Positions 1 to 8,498 of a stretch of DNA of 64,000 nt are shown piece after piece. The notes under the pieces are model-generated. The model was not told the DNA's origin. It searched no databases and worked only from the letters and a program-made list of their open reading frames with translations. Origin of the DNA: Variovorax paradoxus EPS. Its GTDB lineage: Bacteria > Pseudomonadota > Gammaproteobacteria > Burkholderiales > Burkholderiaceae_C. The stretch covers positions 4,960,001-5,024,000 of the forward strand of contig NC_014931.1 of the NCBI RefSeq assembly GCF_000184745.1, given 5' to 3'. The number at the start of each line of letters is the position of its first letter. Position 1 is the first letter of the stretch. The translations under genes and the position numbers were made by a program.

Positions 1-882
1 GGCCGCCGTGCTCTGCAGGCTGCCCGCGATGTAGCGCGTGCCCGCGGGCACGAGGTCGCGCACCAGCAACAGGGCGGTGGGCGTGCCGTTCACCAGCACC
101 GGCGTGCCGGCGGGTGCGGCGGTGTTGCCGGGGCGGGCGTCGCGCGCGCCGATGTTCGTGCCGGATACCGTGAAGTCGATGCGCGTGCTGCCAGGAACCA
201 CGAGACCCGGATAGCTCGCCGACTTGGTGAGCGAGAGCACCGCCACGTCGCCCGCGGTGACGGTGTCGCGGTTGACCGCGCTGAGCTTCTGCAGCGCGGT
301 GGTGGCGCTGAGCACCACGCAGGCGCTGCCGGTGGCCGTGGCGGGCACGGTGCCCTGCACCAGCAGCGCCGCGGTTTCGCCGGGCTGCAGTGCGATCGCG
401 CCGGCGGTGCCCAGCGGCAGCACCGGATCGGCCGCATCGACCACGCCGTTGTTGTTGCTGTCGCGCACCACGCGCAGCGCCGAGAGATCGAGCGCATCGG
501 CCGGACAGCCCGCACCGTTGTTCGCCAGGCCGATGGTGTAGCTCGACGGCACGTTGCCGGTGTTGGTGAGCAGGTGGCTCAGCGTGACGACGGTGGCCGG
601 CGGACGGTCGACCGACTGGTCGTGCGTGAGCACCAGCGCCTCGACCGGCAGCACGCTGGCGACGACGCTGTTGGAGCTCGAAGTCTCGGTCTGCGCAAGG
701 CCGGCCGGCACGTAGGTGGCGGTGGCGACGTTGCGCAGCACGGTGCCGCCGGCCGGCGCCGCGGCGTGCGCGACAGGTCCGGCGACCGTGCAGCACAGAA
801 CCGCCATCGCAGCGACGGCAGCGGCCATGCCGCCTCGCCATTGCTGCGAGCGGGTGCTCAGGTACGCCAGAAGAAATTGCAC
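1..882 (-). CDS. Secreted DUF11-repeat protein (partial, C-terminus outside window)
   Basis: The minus-strand frame is open from a GTG at 880-882 to the left edge, so the C-terminus is missing. A GGAAGG Shine-Dalgarno lies 8 bases before the GTG; an in-frame ATG at 826-828, with GAGG just upstream, is an alternative. The first 40 or so residues form a signal peptide ending near PVAHA. The mature part is rich in Thr, Val, Ala and Gly, with phrases such as LTNTGNVPSSYT and a calcium-loop-like DSNNNGVVD, typical of DUF11 beta-sandwich repeats of exported surface proteins. It follows two related genes on the same strand and is probably the large last member of one operon. Its function is unknown; adhesion or envelope structure is a guess. 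Confidence 0.75.
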   Translation of the reverse strand, partial: MQFLLAYLSTRSQQWRGGMAAAVAAMAVLCCTVAGPVAHAAAPAGGTVLRNVATATYVPAGLAQTETSSSNSVVASVLPVEALVLTHDQSVDRPPATVVTLSHLLTNTGNVPSSYTIGLANNGAGCPADALDLSALRVVRDSNNNGVVDAADPVLPLGTAGAIALQPGETAALLVQGTVPATATGSACVVLSATTALQKLSAVNRDTVTAGDVAVLSLTKSASYPGLVVPGSTRIDFTVSGTNIGARDARPGNTAAPAGTPVLVNGTPTALLLVRDLVPAGTRYIAGSLQSTAA

Positions 883-1046
883 GCCACGAACCTTCCATTG
901 GCCCCTCGCACGCGGCGCGAGCCGTCAAAACTCGAAAAAAACTTTTTCCTCTGCCGCCTGCAAATACAGGTGCGGTTGCGTGCTGCTTTGTTGGAAGCGG
1001 CAAGGGAAAAAGGCGAAGCGAGCCGATGCGGCAGCGCCTCGCGAAA

Positions 1047-1072
1047 GCCGGCGGACCGCAAGGCCCGCCGGC
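1047..1072 (-). terminator. GC-rich hairpin after the 966-residue DUF11 gene
   Basis: GCCGGCGG and CCGCCGGC (8 bp, perfect) enclose a 10-base loop, 18 bases past the stop codon at 1090 in the direction of transcription. On the minus strand it is followed only by TTTCGC, so it is a weak intrinsic terminator or an RNA-stabilising hairpin between two genes of the same direction. Confidence 0.4.
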
Positions 1073-1089
1073 GACTCAAACCCTTGTCG

Positions 1090-3990
1090 TTACTGGTTGA
1101 TCTTCACGGCGAAGGTCAACGTGGCCGTGCCGCTCGGGGCCACGGAATTGCTGGCGCTGCCGCAGCTCACCGCGGTGGCGGTCTGCGCGTAGACGAGTGC
1201 CGTACCGGACACGCCGGTCGAGGTGCACTGCGTTGCAGCCGTGGGTTGCGTGGCGCTCAGCAAGGTGTACGCAGGCACTGCATCGTTGATCGCGATGTTG
1301 GTGACCGGCGAGGTGCCTTCGTTGGTGGCGACGACCTTGTAGACGATGCACTGGCCCGGCTTGAGCGACAGCGGTGCTGCCGCGAATGCGCCATCCGCCG
1401 TGCCATCGCAGGCGACGTCGGCAGCCTGCGTCTTGAGGACGCGGATCTGGCCGGTGATCACGGTGCTGATGTCGGTGGCCGACGGTGCGCCGCAGCTCGC
1501 GGGGCCGCTGAAGGTCGCGGTCACGGTCGTGGTGTCGGTCGCGCCGGCGCTGGCGCCGCCCGGTGCGAACACGCGCACCAGCAGCTTCTGCGATGCGCCC
1601 ACGGCCAGCGGGCCGGCTTGCGGGCCGGTCACCAGCGTGTCGTTCGCGTCGATCTGGCCGTCACCGTTGACGTCCAGGTAGATCGCGGTGGTCCAGCCGA
1701 GCGAGGCGTCGGCCGCCGGCACGGTGGCCGTCAGCGTGTACGCACCGCAGCTCTGGTTGCCGGTGTTGGTCAGCGTGTGCGGATACACCACGGTGCCGCC
1801 CGGTGCGAGCTGGCCGCTGTTGTTCGGCGTGAGCGTGGCGCTCGACACCAGTGCGGCGGTCACGGTCACGGCGTCGGTCTTCGTGTCGGACACGATCACA
1901 CCGGTCGAGGCGACGGCGGTGGACTGCACCTGGAAGTAGACCTTCTGCGCGGTGACGGGCGACTGCGTGGCAGGCGGCGTCACGCAGGCAGCGACATCGC
2001 CTTGCGCGCCGGCATTGACGGCCACGCTGGTGATCGCTGCCGATGCGCAGGTGCCGCCCGAGGCCACGAACTTCACCGTCCAGCCGGTCGGCAGGGTGCC
2101 GGGGAAGCTGGTCGACTGGCTGGCTGCCAGGCTGTAGGTGTTGTTGACCGAGTCGTTGTTCTTGACGAACAGCGCGAACACGGTGCCGGTGCCGGCGGCC
2201 GTTGCGTTGGTCGTGGTAGGCAGCGGGCTCGGGCCGGGGCCCAGGTCACCGCCGGCCACCGAGCCGGTGCCCGTGCCTGCCGCGGTGTTGGTCAGGTCGA
2301 CCAGCGAACCGACGACGATGGTCACGCGATCGAGCGTGGCATCGATCTTGGTCGCGTCGCCCGCGGAGCGACCCGTCACCGTGGCAGCGAACGGACCGGC
2401 GCCCACTGCCGTGGCGGAAGGCACGTTGGCCTGCACCACGATGTTGACGCTGCCGCCGGCCGCGATCGGGCCGGTGTCGGGCACGCCGTCGCCGGTGGTG
2501 TCCAGCAGCGGCGTGACGCCGTCGGCCGCGAACAGCACGAAGGTCGTGCCTGCCGGGAACGTGCCTGCCGCCACCGTGAGGTTCACGGTGTCGGTGCCGG
2601 TGCCCGCGTTGAACACCGACTGCGCGAACTTGACGCTGCCGCCGGCCACGACCGAAGGACGCGTGGTCAAGTCGGCTGCGGTGGCGTTGGGCGTGCCGGG
2701 CGTCGTGTCGACGGCGGTGGCAGCGGTCGATGGGTTGGTACCCACCGCGATGCTGTAGCTCGCCACGACCGTGTAGGCCGACGGGTTGGTGCTCGAGCCC
2801 GGCGTGCCGATGGCGGCCGCCGTGATCGTCAAGGGAACGTTGGCCGGCTCGAACTTCGCCACGTTGGTGGTGGTCGAAGTGCCGATCGCCGCGTTGCTGT
2901 TCACCAGCACCACGAAGCTCACGGTCTGCGTCACGTTCTGGCCCAGCGCGGCAACCACGGTGTTCAGCGTATTGCCGCTCACCTGGAAGTCGATGCCGGC
3001 CGGATCGCCGCCCACGCCGTCGCCCAGTGCCGTGCCGGGTGCGCTGCTCCACACCGCGGAACCCGCGACGTAGGTCATGCCGCTCGGCAGCGCGTCGGAC
3101 ATTGCGAACCTGCCTGGTGCGCCGCCCGTGTTGTTGAACGTGAGCGTGTAGACCGTGTACTGGCAGGTCGCGCTGGAAGCGAGGCCGGCCGACCAGGACG
3201 TGGCGCATGCCGCCGTCGAGCGCGGACCACCGCTGGTCGCGGTCGGCCAGGCGCCATTGCCCGGACCAGCCACGGACGGAATGCCGATCGACTTGGTGAC
3301 GTTGAACGCAGCGTCCGTCGTCAGCGTGACCTGATCCTTGTCGGCCGCCGAGGTGTTGGGCGCGGTGTACAGCGCCGTGGTACCCGGAGTGGCGGTGATG
3401 GTCGCCGTTTCAAAAGCACCGGCGCCGCTGGCCGTGCCGGGGATCGTGTAGGCCACGACGAAGCGGAACACGCCGTTGTTGCCGGCCACGCTCTGGGCGG
3501 GCACGCTGCAGACGCCCGCGGCTGCGGCCGTGCACAGCGGGGTGGTGCCGTCGGGCACGCCGTCGCCGTTGGCATCGGCGTAGACCTCGACCTTGGAGAA
3601 CTTGTCGGCGTCGGCATCGACCGTCAGCGTGAACGTGTCGGTACCGTTGCCGGTGTTGGTCAGCGTGTGCGGTGCATAGACGATGGAACCCGCGGCGCCG
3701 ACCTTGGTGTTGACGATGGTCGTCGTGACCTGGTTGACCGAGTCGAGCGTGAACGATCCCACCTGCTGGACCGTCGTCTGGACCAGGTTGGACGTGGCCA
3801 GCTGCGTGGTGCCGGCCGAGTCGGAGTAAGTAGCTGAAGCCTGGTTACCGATGACGGTATTGGCAGGCGGTGCCGCGGCCAGGGCGGCTGAGCTTCCGAA
3901 CAGGAAGCCCAGCGTCAAGGCTGCGGCGCCGGCCCAGGACGCGGTCGGCTTGAAGCCGATGCCGCGCCGGGTTGGCAGGGTGGAAATCAC
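1090..3990 (-). CDS. Large secreted protein with multiple DUF11 repeats
   Basis: This 966-residue protein starts with a signal peptide (a hydrophobic stretch ending SSAALAAA, about residue 40). It consists of repeated modules with motifs of the type TLTNTGNGTDTF and HTLTNTGNQSC, the DUF11 signature. Several DxNxDGxxD loops (for example DANGDGVPD, DVNGDGQID) suggest calcium binding. Composition is Ala/Thr/Val/Gly rich with few Lys, as expected of an exported beta-sheet protein. There is no obvious C-terminal anchor or beta-barrel. The strong minus-strand coding pattern explains the long antisense frames over it. It is flanked by two other DUF11-type proteins on the same strand, suggesting one exported surface system. 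The molecular role is not known. Confidence 0.85.
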   Translation of the reverse strand: MISTLPTRRGIGFKPTASWAGAAALTLGFLFGSSAALAAAPPANTVIGNQASATYSDSAGTTQLATSNLVQTTVQQVGSFTLDSVNQVTTTIVNTKVGAAGSIVYAPHTLTNTGNGTDTFTLTVDADADKFSKVEVYADANGDGVPDGTTPLCTAAAAGVCSVPAQSVAGNNGVFRFVVAYTIPGTASGAGAFETATITATPGTTALYTAPNTSAADKDQVTLTTDAAFNVTKSIGIPSVAGPGNGAWPTATSGGPRSTAACATSWSAGLASSATCQYTVYTLTFNNTGGAPGRFAMSDALPSGMTYVAGSAVWSSAPGTALGDGVGGDPAGIDFQVSGNTLNTVVAALGQNVTQTVSFVVLVNSNAAIGTSTTTNVAKFEPANVPLTITAAAIGTPGSSTNPSAYTVVASYSIAVGTNPSTAATAVDTTPGTPNATAADLTTRPSVVAGGSVKFAQSVFNAGTGTDTVNLTVAAGTFPAGTTFVLFAADGVTPLLDTTGDGVPDTGPIAAGGSVNIVVQANVPSATAVGAGPFAATVTGRSAGDATKIDATLDRVTIVVGSLVDLTNTAAGTGTGSVAGGDLGPGPSPLPTTTNATAAGTGTVFALFVKNNDSVNNTYSLAASQSTSFPGTLPTGWTVKFVASGGTCASAAITSVAVNAGAQGDVAACVTPPATQSPVTAQKVYFQVQSTAVASTGVIVSDTKTDAVTVTAALVSSATLTPNNSGQLAPGGTVVYPHTLTNTGNQSCGAYTLTATVPAADASLGWTTAIYLDVNGDGQIDANDTLVTGPQAGPLAVGASQKLLVRVFAPGGASAGATDTTTVTATFSGPASCGAPSATDISTVITGQIRVLKTQAADVACDGTADGAFAAAPLSLKPGQCIVYKVVATNEGTSPVTNIAINDAVPAYTLLSATQPTAATQCTSTGVSGTALVYAQTATAVSCGSASNSVAPSGTATLTFAVKINQ

Positions 3991-4133
3991 GTGGTTTCTC
4001 CTCGGTGGTCAAAAAGGCGGTGGGACATGAAAAAACCCGGTTGCCGTGTTTCGTTGCTCGAAATCGCGGCAGCCGGGCTGCACTCGAAAAAATCGGTCGC
4101 TGGGGATACGGTGAAAAAGGCGGAGGCGCCGGA

Positions 4134-4745
4134 TCAGCGCTGTGCCGGCACGGCCGGCGACGTCGGCGTTGCCACCGAGACCTGCGTTGCGGCCGGCGCG
4201 ACCGTCTCCACCTTGGCGCGCGCGCTCACGGCGGTGCTGCCGTTCGCGGGCAGCTGGCCGAGCGTCCAGCGCAGCGACCGGTAGTCGGCATAGGGCACAG
4301 GTTCCGTCTTGTTGCCGGCGGCCTTGCGCACGAGCGGCTCGGCGCCGAACACGGCGTCCTTGGCGGCGGCCTGAACCAGGCCCGCGCCCGGCTTGGCGCT
4401 GCGCGGCTGGTACTCCAGACCTTCGGGAATCGGAAGGTCCGCCACCAGGCCGGTGACCGGCTTGCCGGTGTTGTTGGTGTAGACGGCCCGGTACTCGACG
4501 ATGTCGCCGGGCTTGACCGAGCTGGCATCGACCAGCTGTTCCCGGCCCTGCGCGTCCTTCACCACCTTGGACTGGGTGAGGACGACGGCAACGACCTTCT
4601 TCTGGCCGGCCTCCAGGGTGGGCGCGGACTGGGCTGCGGCGGTGGCGGCGAAGCCGCTGAGTCCGGCGAGCAGGAGCGCGCACGCCCCCAGGCTCGAGAG
4701 GCGACGACGGGACAGGATTTTTTGAGTCAGTTTTTTAATGGACAT
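4134..4745 (-). CDS. Small secreted DUF11-like protein
   Basis: A 203-residue protein. The chosen start is the ATG at 4743-4745 with GGAG seven bases upstream; it gives a basic N-region (SIKKLTQKILSRRR) and a hydrophobic core ending AATAAAQ, a clear signal peptide. A start 33 codons further up has no such logic. The mature part carries one DUF11-like domain (SVKPGDIVEYRAVYTNNTGK, then DLPIPEGLEY). It is the first gene of the minus-strand set, 143 bases before the 966-residue protein, and is probably co-transcribed with it. It may be a small partner or folding accessory of the large repeat proteins; this is inference. Confidence 0.8.
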   Translation of the reverse strand: MSIKKLTQKILSRRRLSSLGACALLLAGLSGFAATAAAQSAPTLEAGQKKVVAVVLTQSKVVKDAQGREQLVDASSVKPGDIVEYRAVYTNNTGKPVTGLVADLPIPEGLEYQPRSAKPGAGLVQAAAKDAVFGAEPLVRKAAGNKTEPVPYADYRSLRWTLGQLPANGSTAVSARAKVETVAPAATQVSVATPTSPAVPAQR

Positions 4746-5175
4746 GGTTGCTCCAGATTCAAGACACACAGGACTCCACCTCCAGCCAAATGCCGGTGAT
4801 GAATTGAGCGGCTCGGGCCGCGGGAGAAGGCACCGGCTTTGCAAAGGCCGGTATTCGGAAGAGCGATCGACACCCGCTTTCGAACTGCTTCGAAATGGAC
4901 GCCACCCTCGGGACTGTCGCGATTTCTCTGTCGCTGTCAGTCCGGTCTCATGTTGTTAACCCATATTTCTTATGGTTACCAAGTGTATTGCAAATGAGTA
5001 ATTTGGTATCAATATAAGCCGACAATCGTTGATGTGAAACAACAGTCTCGATTCCAACAACCGCTAGATCCCCAACCCGCATGTCCCCGAAAAACGGGTC
5101 GCGCGGCAATTGCGACAGGTAGAGGAATTCGGGTCAGCCCCGCGTTTGAATGAGTCTTGGCGGCGCCCGCATCGA
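4746..5175. promoter_or_regulatory. Gene-free region carrying the DUF11 operon promoter; inverted repeat at 4977-5008
   Basis: About 430 bases without a convincing gene between the DUF11 operon and the LysR gene. The centre (4960-5030) is much more AT-rich than its surroundings and contains the inverted repeat TACCAA-N20-TTGGTA at 4977-5008. On the minus strand TTGATA (rc of 5007-5012) could serve as a -35 box with a weak -10 17 bases later. This is the likely promoter and operator of the DUF11 genes. Which protein binds is unknown; the neighbouring LysR regulator is one candidate. Confidence 0.4.
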
Positions 5176-6069
5176 TCAAGACTGTTTGAAGATATTCAGA
5201 ACGTAATCAACAAAAGTCTTGATCTTTGGCGAGTGGCGGCGCGACGGTAAATAGACAAGATTGATTTCCTGCGGCGTCAATTTCAATGCCGGGAGCACCG
5301 CCGACAAGGCGCCGCTGTCCAGGTGCGATCGGGCCAGCGACAAGGGAACGAGGCCGATGCCTTTGGCGGCCAATGTCAGTTTCAGGATCAATTCCAGGTC
5401 GTCCGACTGGAAGACGCTCTCCACGTTCAGCCGATGGGTCTTTCCCGTGATCGAGAGGCTGATCTCCTTCTTGCGTCCTTCGATTTCGCTGACCAGGAAG
5501 GCGTGCGGAGCCAGGTCCGACACGCTCTCGATGGCCTGGCGCGGCGCAAGGTAGTCCGATGTGGCGCACAGCACCATCGGCTCGTTCTTCAGATGGCGCG
5601 CCACCATCTCGTCGCAACCTTCGCGTCCGCGGCGGATGGCCACGTCGGCCTCGTCGCGAAACAGGTCGGCCCGGTCGTTGCCCGTCTCGACCACGACCTC
5701 CAGTTGCGGGTAGGCCGACATGAAGTCAGGCAGATGCACCCCCAGCAGTTCCCTGCCGTAGTAGTGGGGAGCCGCGACGCGCAGCCGCCCCGCCAGCGTG
5801 CCTGCGCCTGAAGACAAGCTCAGCATGACGTCGTCCAGGATGGTCAGCACCTGCCCGGCTGCCACCAGGAACTCCCGCCCCTCTTCAGTGAGCGCGAACC
5901 GAGTGGAGCCGCGATGCAGCAGCTGGTGCCCGACCATCGCTTCGAGCCGCTGGAGTTGGCGCGAAGCGGACGCCTTGGGCACGCTCAGGGCGTCGGCCGC
6001 CGGCGTCAATCCTCCGAGTTGGGCGGCTTTCGTGAAGAGCCGCACATCGGACAAAGAAAAGTCTCGCAT
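5176..6069 (-). CDS. LysR-family transcriptional regulator
   Basis: A 297-residue LysR-type regulator: winged HTH at about residues 5-65 (LFTKAAQLGGLTPAADAL, then SRQLQRLEAMVGHQLLHR), followed by a periplasmic-binding-protein-like effector domain. The ATG at 6067-6069 gives the usual short lead before the HTH; an in-frame ATG at 6109-6111 would add 14 charged residues. Neither has a clear ribosome-binding site. No metabolic gene is divergent from it: the region to its right is a mobile-element scar and to its left lies the DUF11 operon. The target is unknown. The CrgA-like character of the sequence is an impression only. Confidence 0.85.
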   Translation of the reverse strand: MRDFSLSDVRLFTKAAQLGGLTPAADALSVPKASASRQLQRLEAMVGHQLLHRGSTRFALTEEGREFLVAAGQVLTILDDVMLSLSSGAGTLAGRLRVAAPHYYGRELLGVHLPDFMSAYPQLEVVVETGNDRADLFRDEADVAIRRGREGCDEMVARHLKNEPMVLCATSDYLAPRQAIESVSDLAPHAFLVSEIEGRKKEISLSITGKTHRLNVESVFQSDDLELILKLTLAAKGIGLVPLSLARSHLDSGALSAVLPALKLTPQEINLVYLPSRRHSPKIKTFVDYVLNIFKQS

Positions 6070-6111
6070 CTTCGGCTCGGAGGTCCGTTTGTTTGTTTTT
6101 CCGTGAAACAT

Positions 6112-6463
6112 TCCGGCGGCTTGAGAGCATCTGTGCTGCGCCGCGGGGCCAGGGAGTCCAGGGTTTTCCAGGAAACCTTTGGTTCACATTCTCAAACGAA
6201 GAGCCTGCAACTGTTAACATTTGTCACATCAAATTCAGGAAGTAGCGGGAATAGTTCACCTTTTTTCGACAAACGTGCATGCGTGCGAAGGGACCCGATG
6301 TCCGCCACTGCTGCCGTCTTGCGAACAGGATTACGGCGGCTCCGGTTCCCTGAGCAAGCGGCGGCACCTTCTGTTCGGCCGCCTCGGTCAAAGCGCAGTT
6401 TTCAAGGGTCTGCTGCGGCCGATGCCACCCTTTTTTCGACTTGAGAGTTGTGGAGCGATGCAG
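6112..6463. other. Gene-free spacer
   Basis: About 350 bases with no coding pattern on either strand, upstream of the LysR gene and of a truncated repressor. AT content is higher than in neighbouring genes. I see no clear palindrome, tRNA or terminator. Together with 6464-6740 it looks like a decayed insertion site. Confidence 0.4.
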
Positions 6464-6610
6464 ATGAGCGGCGGTTTCAGCGAACGACTGAACGAGCTCG
6501 CGGCGGATGCTGGCCGGGATTGGCAGGCTGATCTGGCTCGGAACTGCGGCGTATCGCATCCCGCGATCTCGAACTGGCTGTCCGGCCGCAACAACGGCAT
6601 CAACCGGTAG
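6464..6610 (+). pseudogene. Truncated XRE/Cro-CI type DNA-binding protein
   Basis: A 48-residue frame beginning at the ATG of 6464 (GGAG at 6452-6455, spacing 8) reads as the N-terminal helix-turn-helix of a phage-repressor-like protein: FSERLNELAADAG, then DLARNCGVSHPAISNWLSGR, and stops right after the recognition helix. Family members normally continue with a further domain. The sequence downstream switches directly to an IS21 transposase remnant, so this is most likely a repressor truncated by an old insertion. A stand-alone mini-repressor is possible but unlikely. Confidence 0.5.
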
Positions 6611-6632
6611 AGGCTGGGCCCTGCGCGCGCAG

Positions 6633-6740
6633 ATGTGCATTCGCGAGATAGCCAGGCGTACAGGCCTGCCTCGCAACCCCGTCAAGAAGTGCCTGAGAGC
6701 CGGCGACGAAGAACCGCGCGCAGTGATGCAGCGTCCATAG
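6633..6740 (+). pseudogene. Remnant of IS21-family istA transposase (N-terminal HTH)
   Basis: Residues CIREIARRTGLPRNPVKKCL followed by RAGDEEPR match the N-terminal helix-turn-helix of IstA, the IS21-family transposase. The frame stops after about 35 residues, and neither the DDE domain nor istB follows. It is a scar of an IS21-like element next to the truncated repressor. No terminal inverted repeats were recognised. Confidence 0.5.
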
Positions 6741-6883
6741 GCTTTCGCCCGCCTGGCGAAAGTCGGAACCTGACTGCGGCCGTTGGGGGGGGGCGAAATG
6801 GCGACGCACTTCATTGACGGCCAGCCGCATCAGGGAATCTACGGATATATGATTCCCCGAATGGTCTTGATTGCGTGCATTTT

Positions 6884-6893
6884 TTGTATACAA
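6884..6893. promoter_or_regulatory. Palindrome TTGTATACAA, predicted GntR/FadR-type operator
   Basis: A perfect 10-bp palindrome, 80 bases before the NCS1 transporter start, in an AT-rich promoter-like stretch. It fits the TTGTnnACAA form of FadR-subfamily GntR operators. Near copies lie before the NCS2 permease (10123) and the DctA-type symporter (13482, 13506), and two FadR-type regulators are encoded in the same region. Confidence 0.55.
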
Positions 6894-6972
6894 ATAACGC
6901 ACTCGATATGTGGCGCGATATTTGCGTCAAAAGCGGGCTTCATCTTCCCAACACTTGCACGAGGAAAAGACC

Positions 6973-8466
6973 ATGAGCACAGTCGTGAGCCACGCCCCTG
7001 CCGGGGCCAGCGAAGCGGGCCTTGCGCCGCACGCGGAATCGAACGCCCTCATCAAGCCCGGCTACGACCCGCGCCTGACCAACGAGGACCTCGCGCCGCT
7101 CAAGAAACAGACCTGGGGTCAATACAACATCTTCGCGTTCTGGATGTCCGACGTGCACAGCGTGGGCGGCTACATCACGGCCGGCAGCCTGTTCGCGCTG
7201 GGCCTCTCGAGCTGGCAGGTGCTGGTGTCGCTGCTGGTGGGCATCGTCATCGTGCAGTTCTTCTGCAACCTCGTGGCCAAGCCCAGCCAGGTGACTGGCG
7301 TGCCCTACCCGGTGGTGTGCCGCGCGTCGTTCGGTGTGCTGGGCGCGAACATCCCGGCCATCATCCGCGGGCTGATCGCGGTGGCCTGGTACGGCGTGCA
7401 GACCTATCTTGCGTCGGCCGCCTTCATGGTGCTGGCGCTGCACATGGCGCCCGGCCTCGCGCCGTACGCCGATGTCGCGCAGCACGGTTTCGTCGGCCTC
7501 TCCGCCCTCGGCTGGGTCGCCTTCATGGTCATGTGGGTGCTGCAGGCCTTCGTGTTCTGGCACGGCATGGAAGCCATCCGCAAGTTCATCGACTGGGCTG
7601 GCCCGGCCGTGTACGTGGTGATGGCCGTGCTGTGCGGCTGGCTGGTGTGGAAGGCCGGCTGGAGCAACATCGACCTGAACCTGGGCGGCATCAAGTTCCA
7701 GGGTTGGGACGCGCTGCCGGTGATGCTCTCGGCCATTGCGCTGGTGGTGAGCTACTTCAGCGGCCCGATGCTCAACTTCGGTGACTTCTCGCGCTACGGC
7801 AAGAGCTTCGACGCGGTGAAGAAGGGCAACTTCTGGGGCCTGCCGATCAACTTCGTCTTCTTCTCGCTGCTGACGGTGATCACCACCGCCGCGACGCTGC
7901 CCGTGTTCGGCGAACTCATCACCGATCCGGTGCACACCGTGGGCAAGATCGACAGCACCACCGCCGTCGTGCTGGGCGCGCTGACCTTCATGATCGCCAC
8001 CATCGGCATCAACATCGTTGCGAACTTCGTCTCGCCGGCCTTCGACTTCTCGAACGTGGCGCCGCAACACATCAGCTGGCGCACGGGCGGCATGATCGCC
8101 GCGGTGGGTTCGGTGTTCCTCACGCCCTGGAACCTCTACAACAGCCCCGAAGTCATTCACTACACGCTCGACGTGCTGGGTTCGTTCATCGGTCCGCTGT
8201 TCGGCATCCTGATTGCCGACTACTACATCGTGCGCAAGCAACGCATCGACGTGGACGCGCTCTACACCATGAGCAAGCAGGGCAAGTACTGGTACAGCGG
8301 CGGCTACAACCCGAAGGCGATCCAGGCGCTGGTGCCCTCGGCCCTCGTGCCCATCCTGTGCGTGATGGTGCCGGTGCTGCGCGGTGGCGCGAACTATGCA
8401 TGGTTCATCGGCATGGGCCTGGGCTTCGTGCTCTACGTGCTCCTGAACCGCAACAGCAAGACTTGA
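6973..8466 (+). CDS. NCS1-family nucleobase/allantoin/hydantoin:cation symporter
   Basis: A 497-residue inner-membrane transporter with about 12 hydrophobic segments. Family marks include the N-terminal LTNEDLAPLKKQTWGQYNIF, where NCS1 proteins enter TM1, and the C-terminal RQ/KQRIDVDALYTMSKQGKY followed by GGYNPKAIQAL, as in hydantoin (Mhp1) and allantoin permeases. The start at 6973 has GAGGA eight bases upstream; an earlier in-frame ATG at 6910 would add a polar tail. It is followed after 32 bases by a hydantoin/allantoin-type racemase, so allantoin or a hydantoin is the most likely substrate; uracil or another nucleobase cannot be excluded. The TTGTATACAA palindrome upstream suggests control by the nearby GntR protein. 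Confidence 0.85.
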   Translation: MSTVVSHAPAGASEAGLAPHAESNALIKPGYDPRLTNEDLAPLKKQTWGQYNIFAFWMSDVHSVGGYITAGSLFALGLSSWQVLVSLLVGIVIVQFFCNLVAKPSQVTGVPYPVVCRASFGVLGANIPAIIRGLIAVAWYGVQTYLASAAFMVLALHMAPGLAPYADVAQHGFVGLSALGWVAFMVMWVLQAFVFWHGMEAIRKFIDWAGPAVYVVMAVLCGWLVWKAGWSNIDLNLGGIKFQGWDALPVMLSAIALVVSYFSGPMLNFGDFSRYGKSFDAVKKGNFWGLPINFVFFSLLTVITTAATLPVFGELITDPVHTVGKIDSTTAVVLGALTFMIATIGINIVANFVSPAFDFSNVAPQHISWRTGGMIAAVGSVFLTPWNLYNSPEVIHYTLDVLGSFIGPLFGILIADYYIVRKQRIDVDALYTMSKQGKYWYSGGYNPKAIQALVPSALVPILCVMVPVLRGGANYAWFIGMGLGFVLYVLLNRNSKT

Positions 8467-8498
8467 AGAAACACCGAAGAGAAAGAAAGGGCCGCGCC

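Noticed and set aside
574..3837. Open plus-strand frame of more than 1000 codons
   Set aside because: It is antisense to the DUF11 gene; its translation is Arg/Gly/His-rich low-complexity sequence with no domain, typical of the shadow of a high-GC gene.
6221..6463. N-terminal extension of the truncated repressor
   Set aside because: The upstream 80 codons show no coding character, while the ATG at 6464 has a well-placed ribosome-binding site and begins the HTH.
6600..6902. Minus-strand frame over the IS21 remnant
   Set aside because: No homology recognised; the plus strand carries the IstA-like HTH instead.
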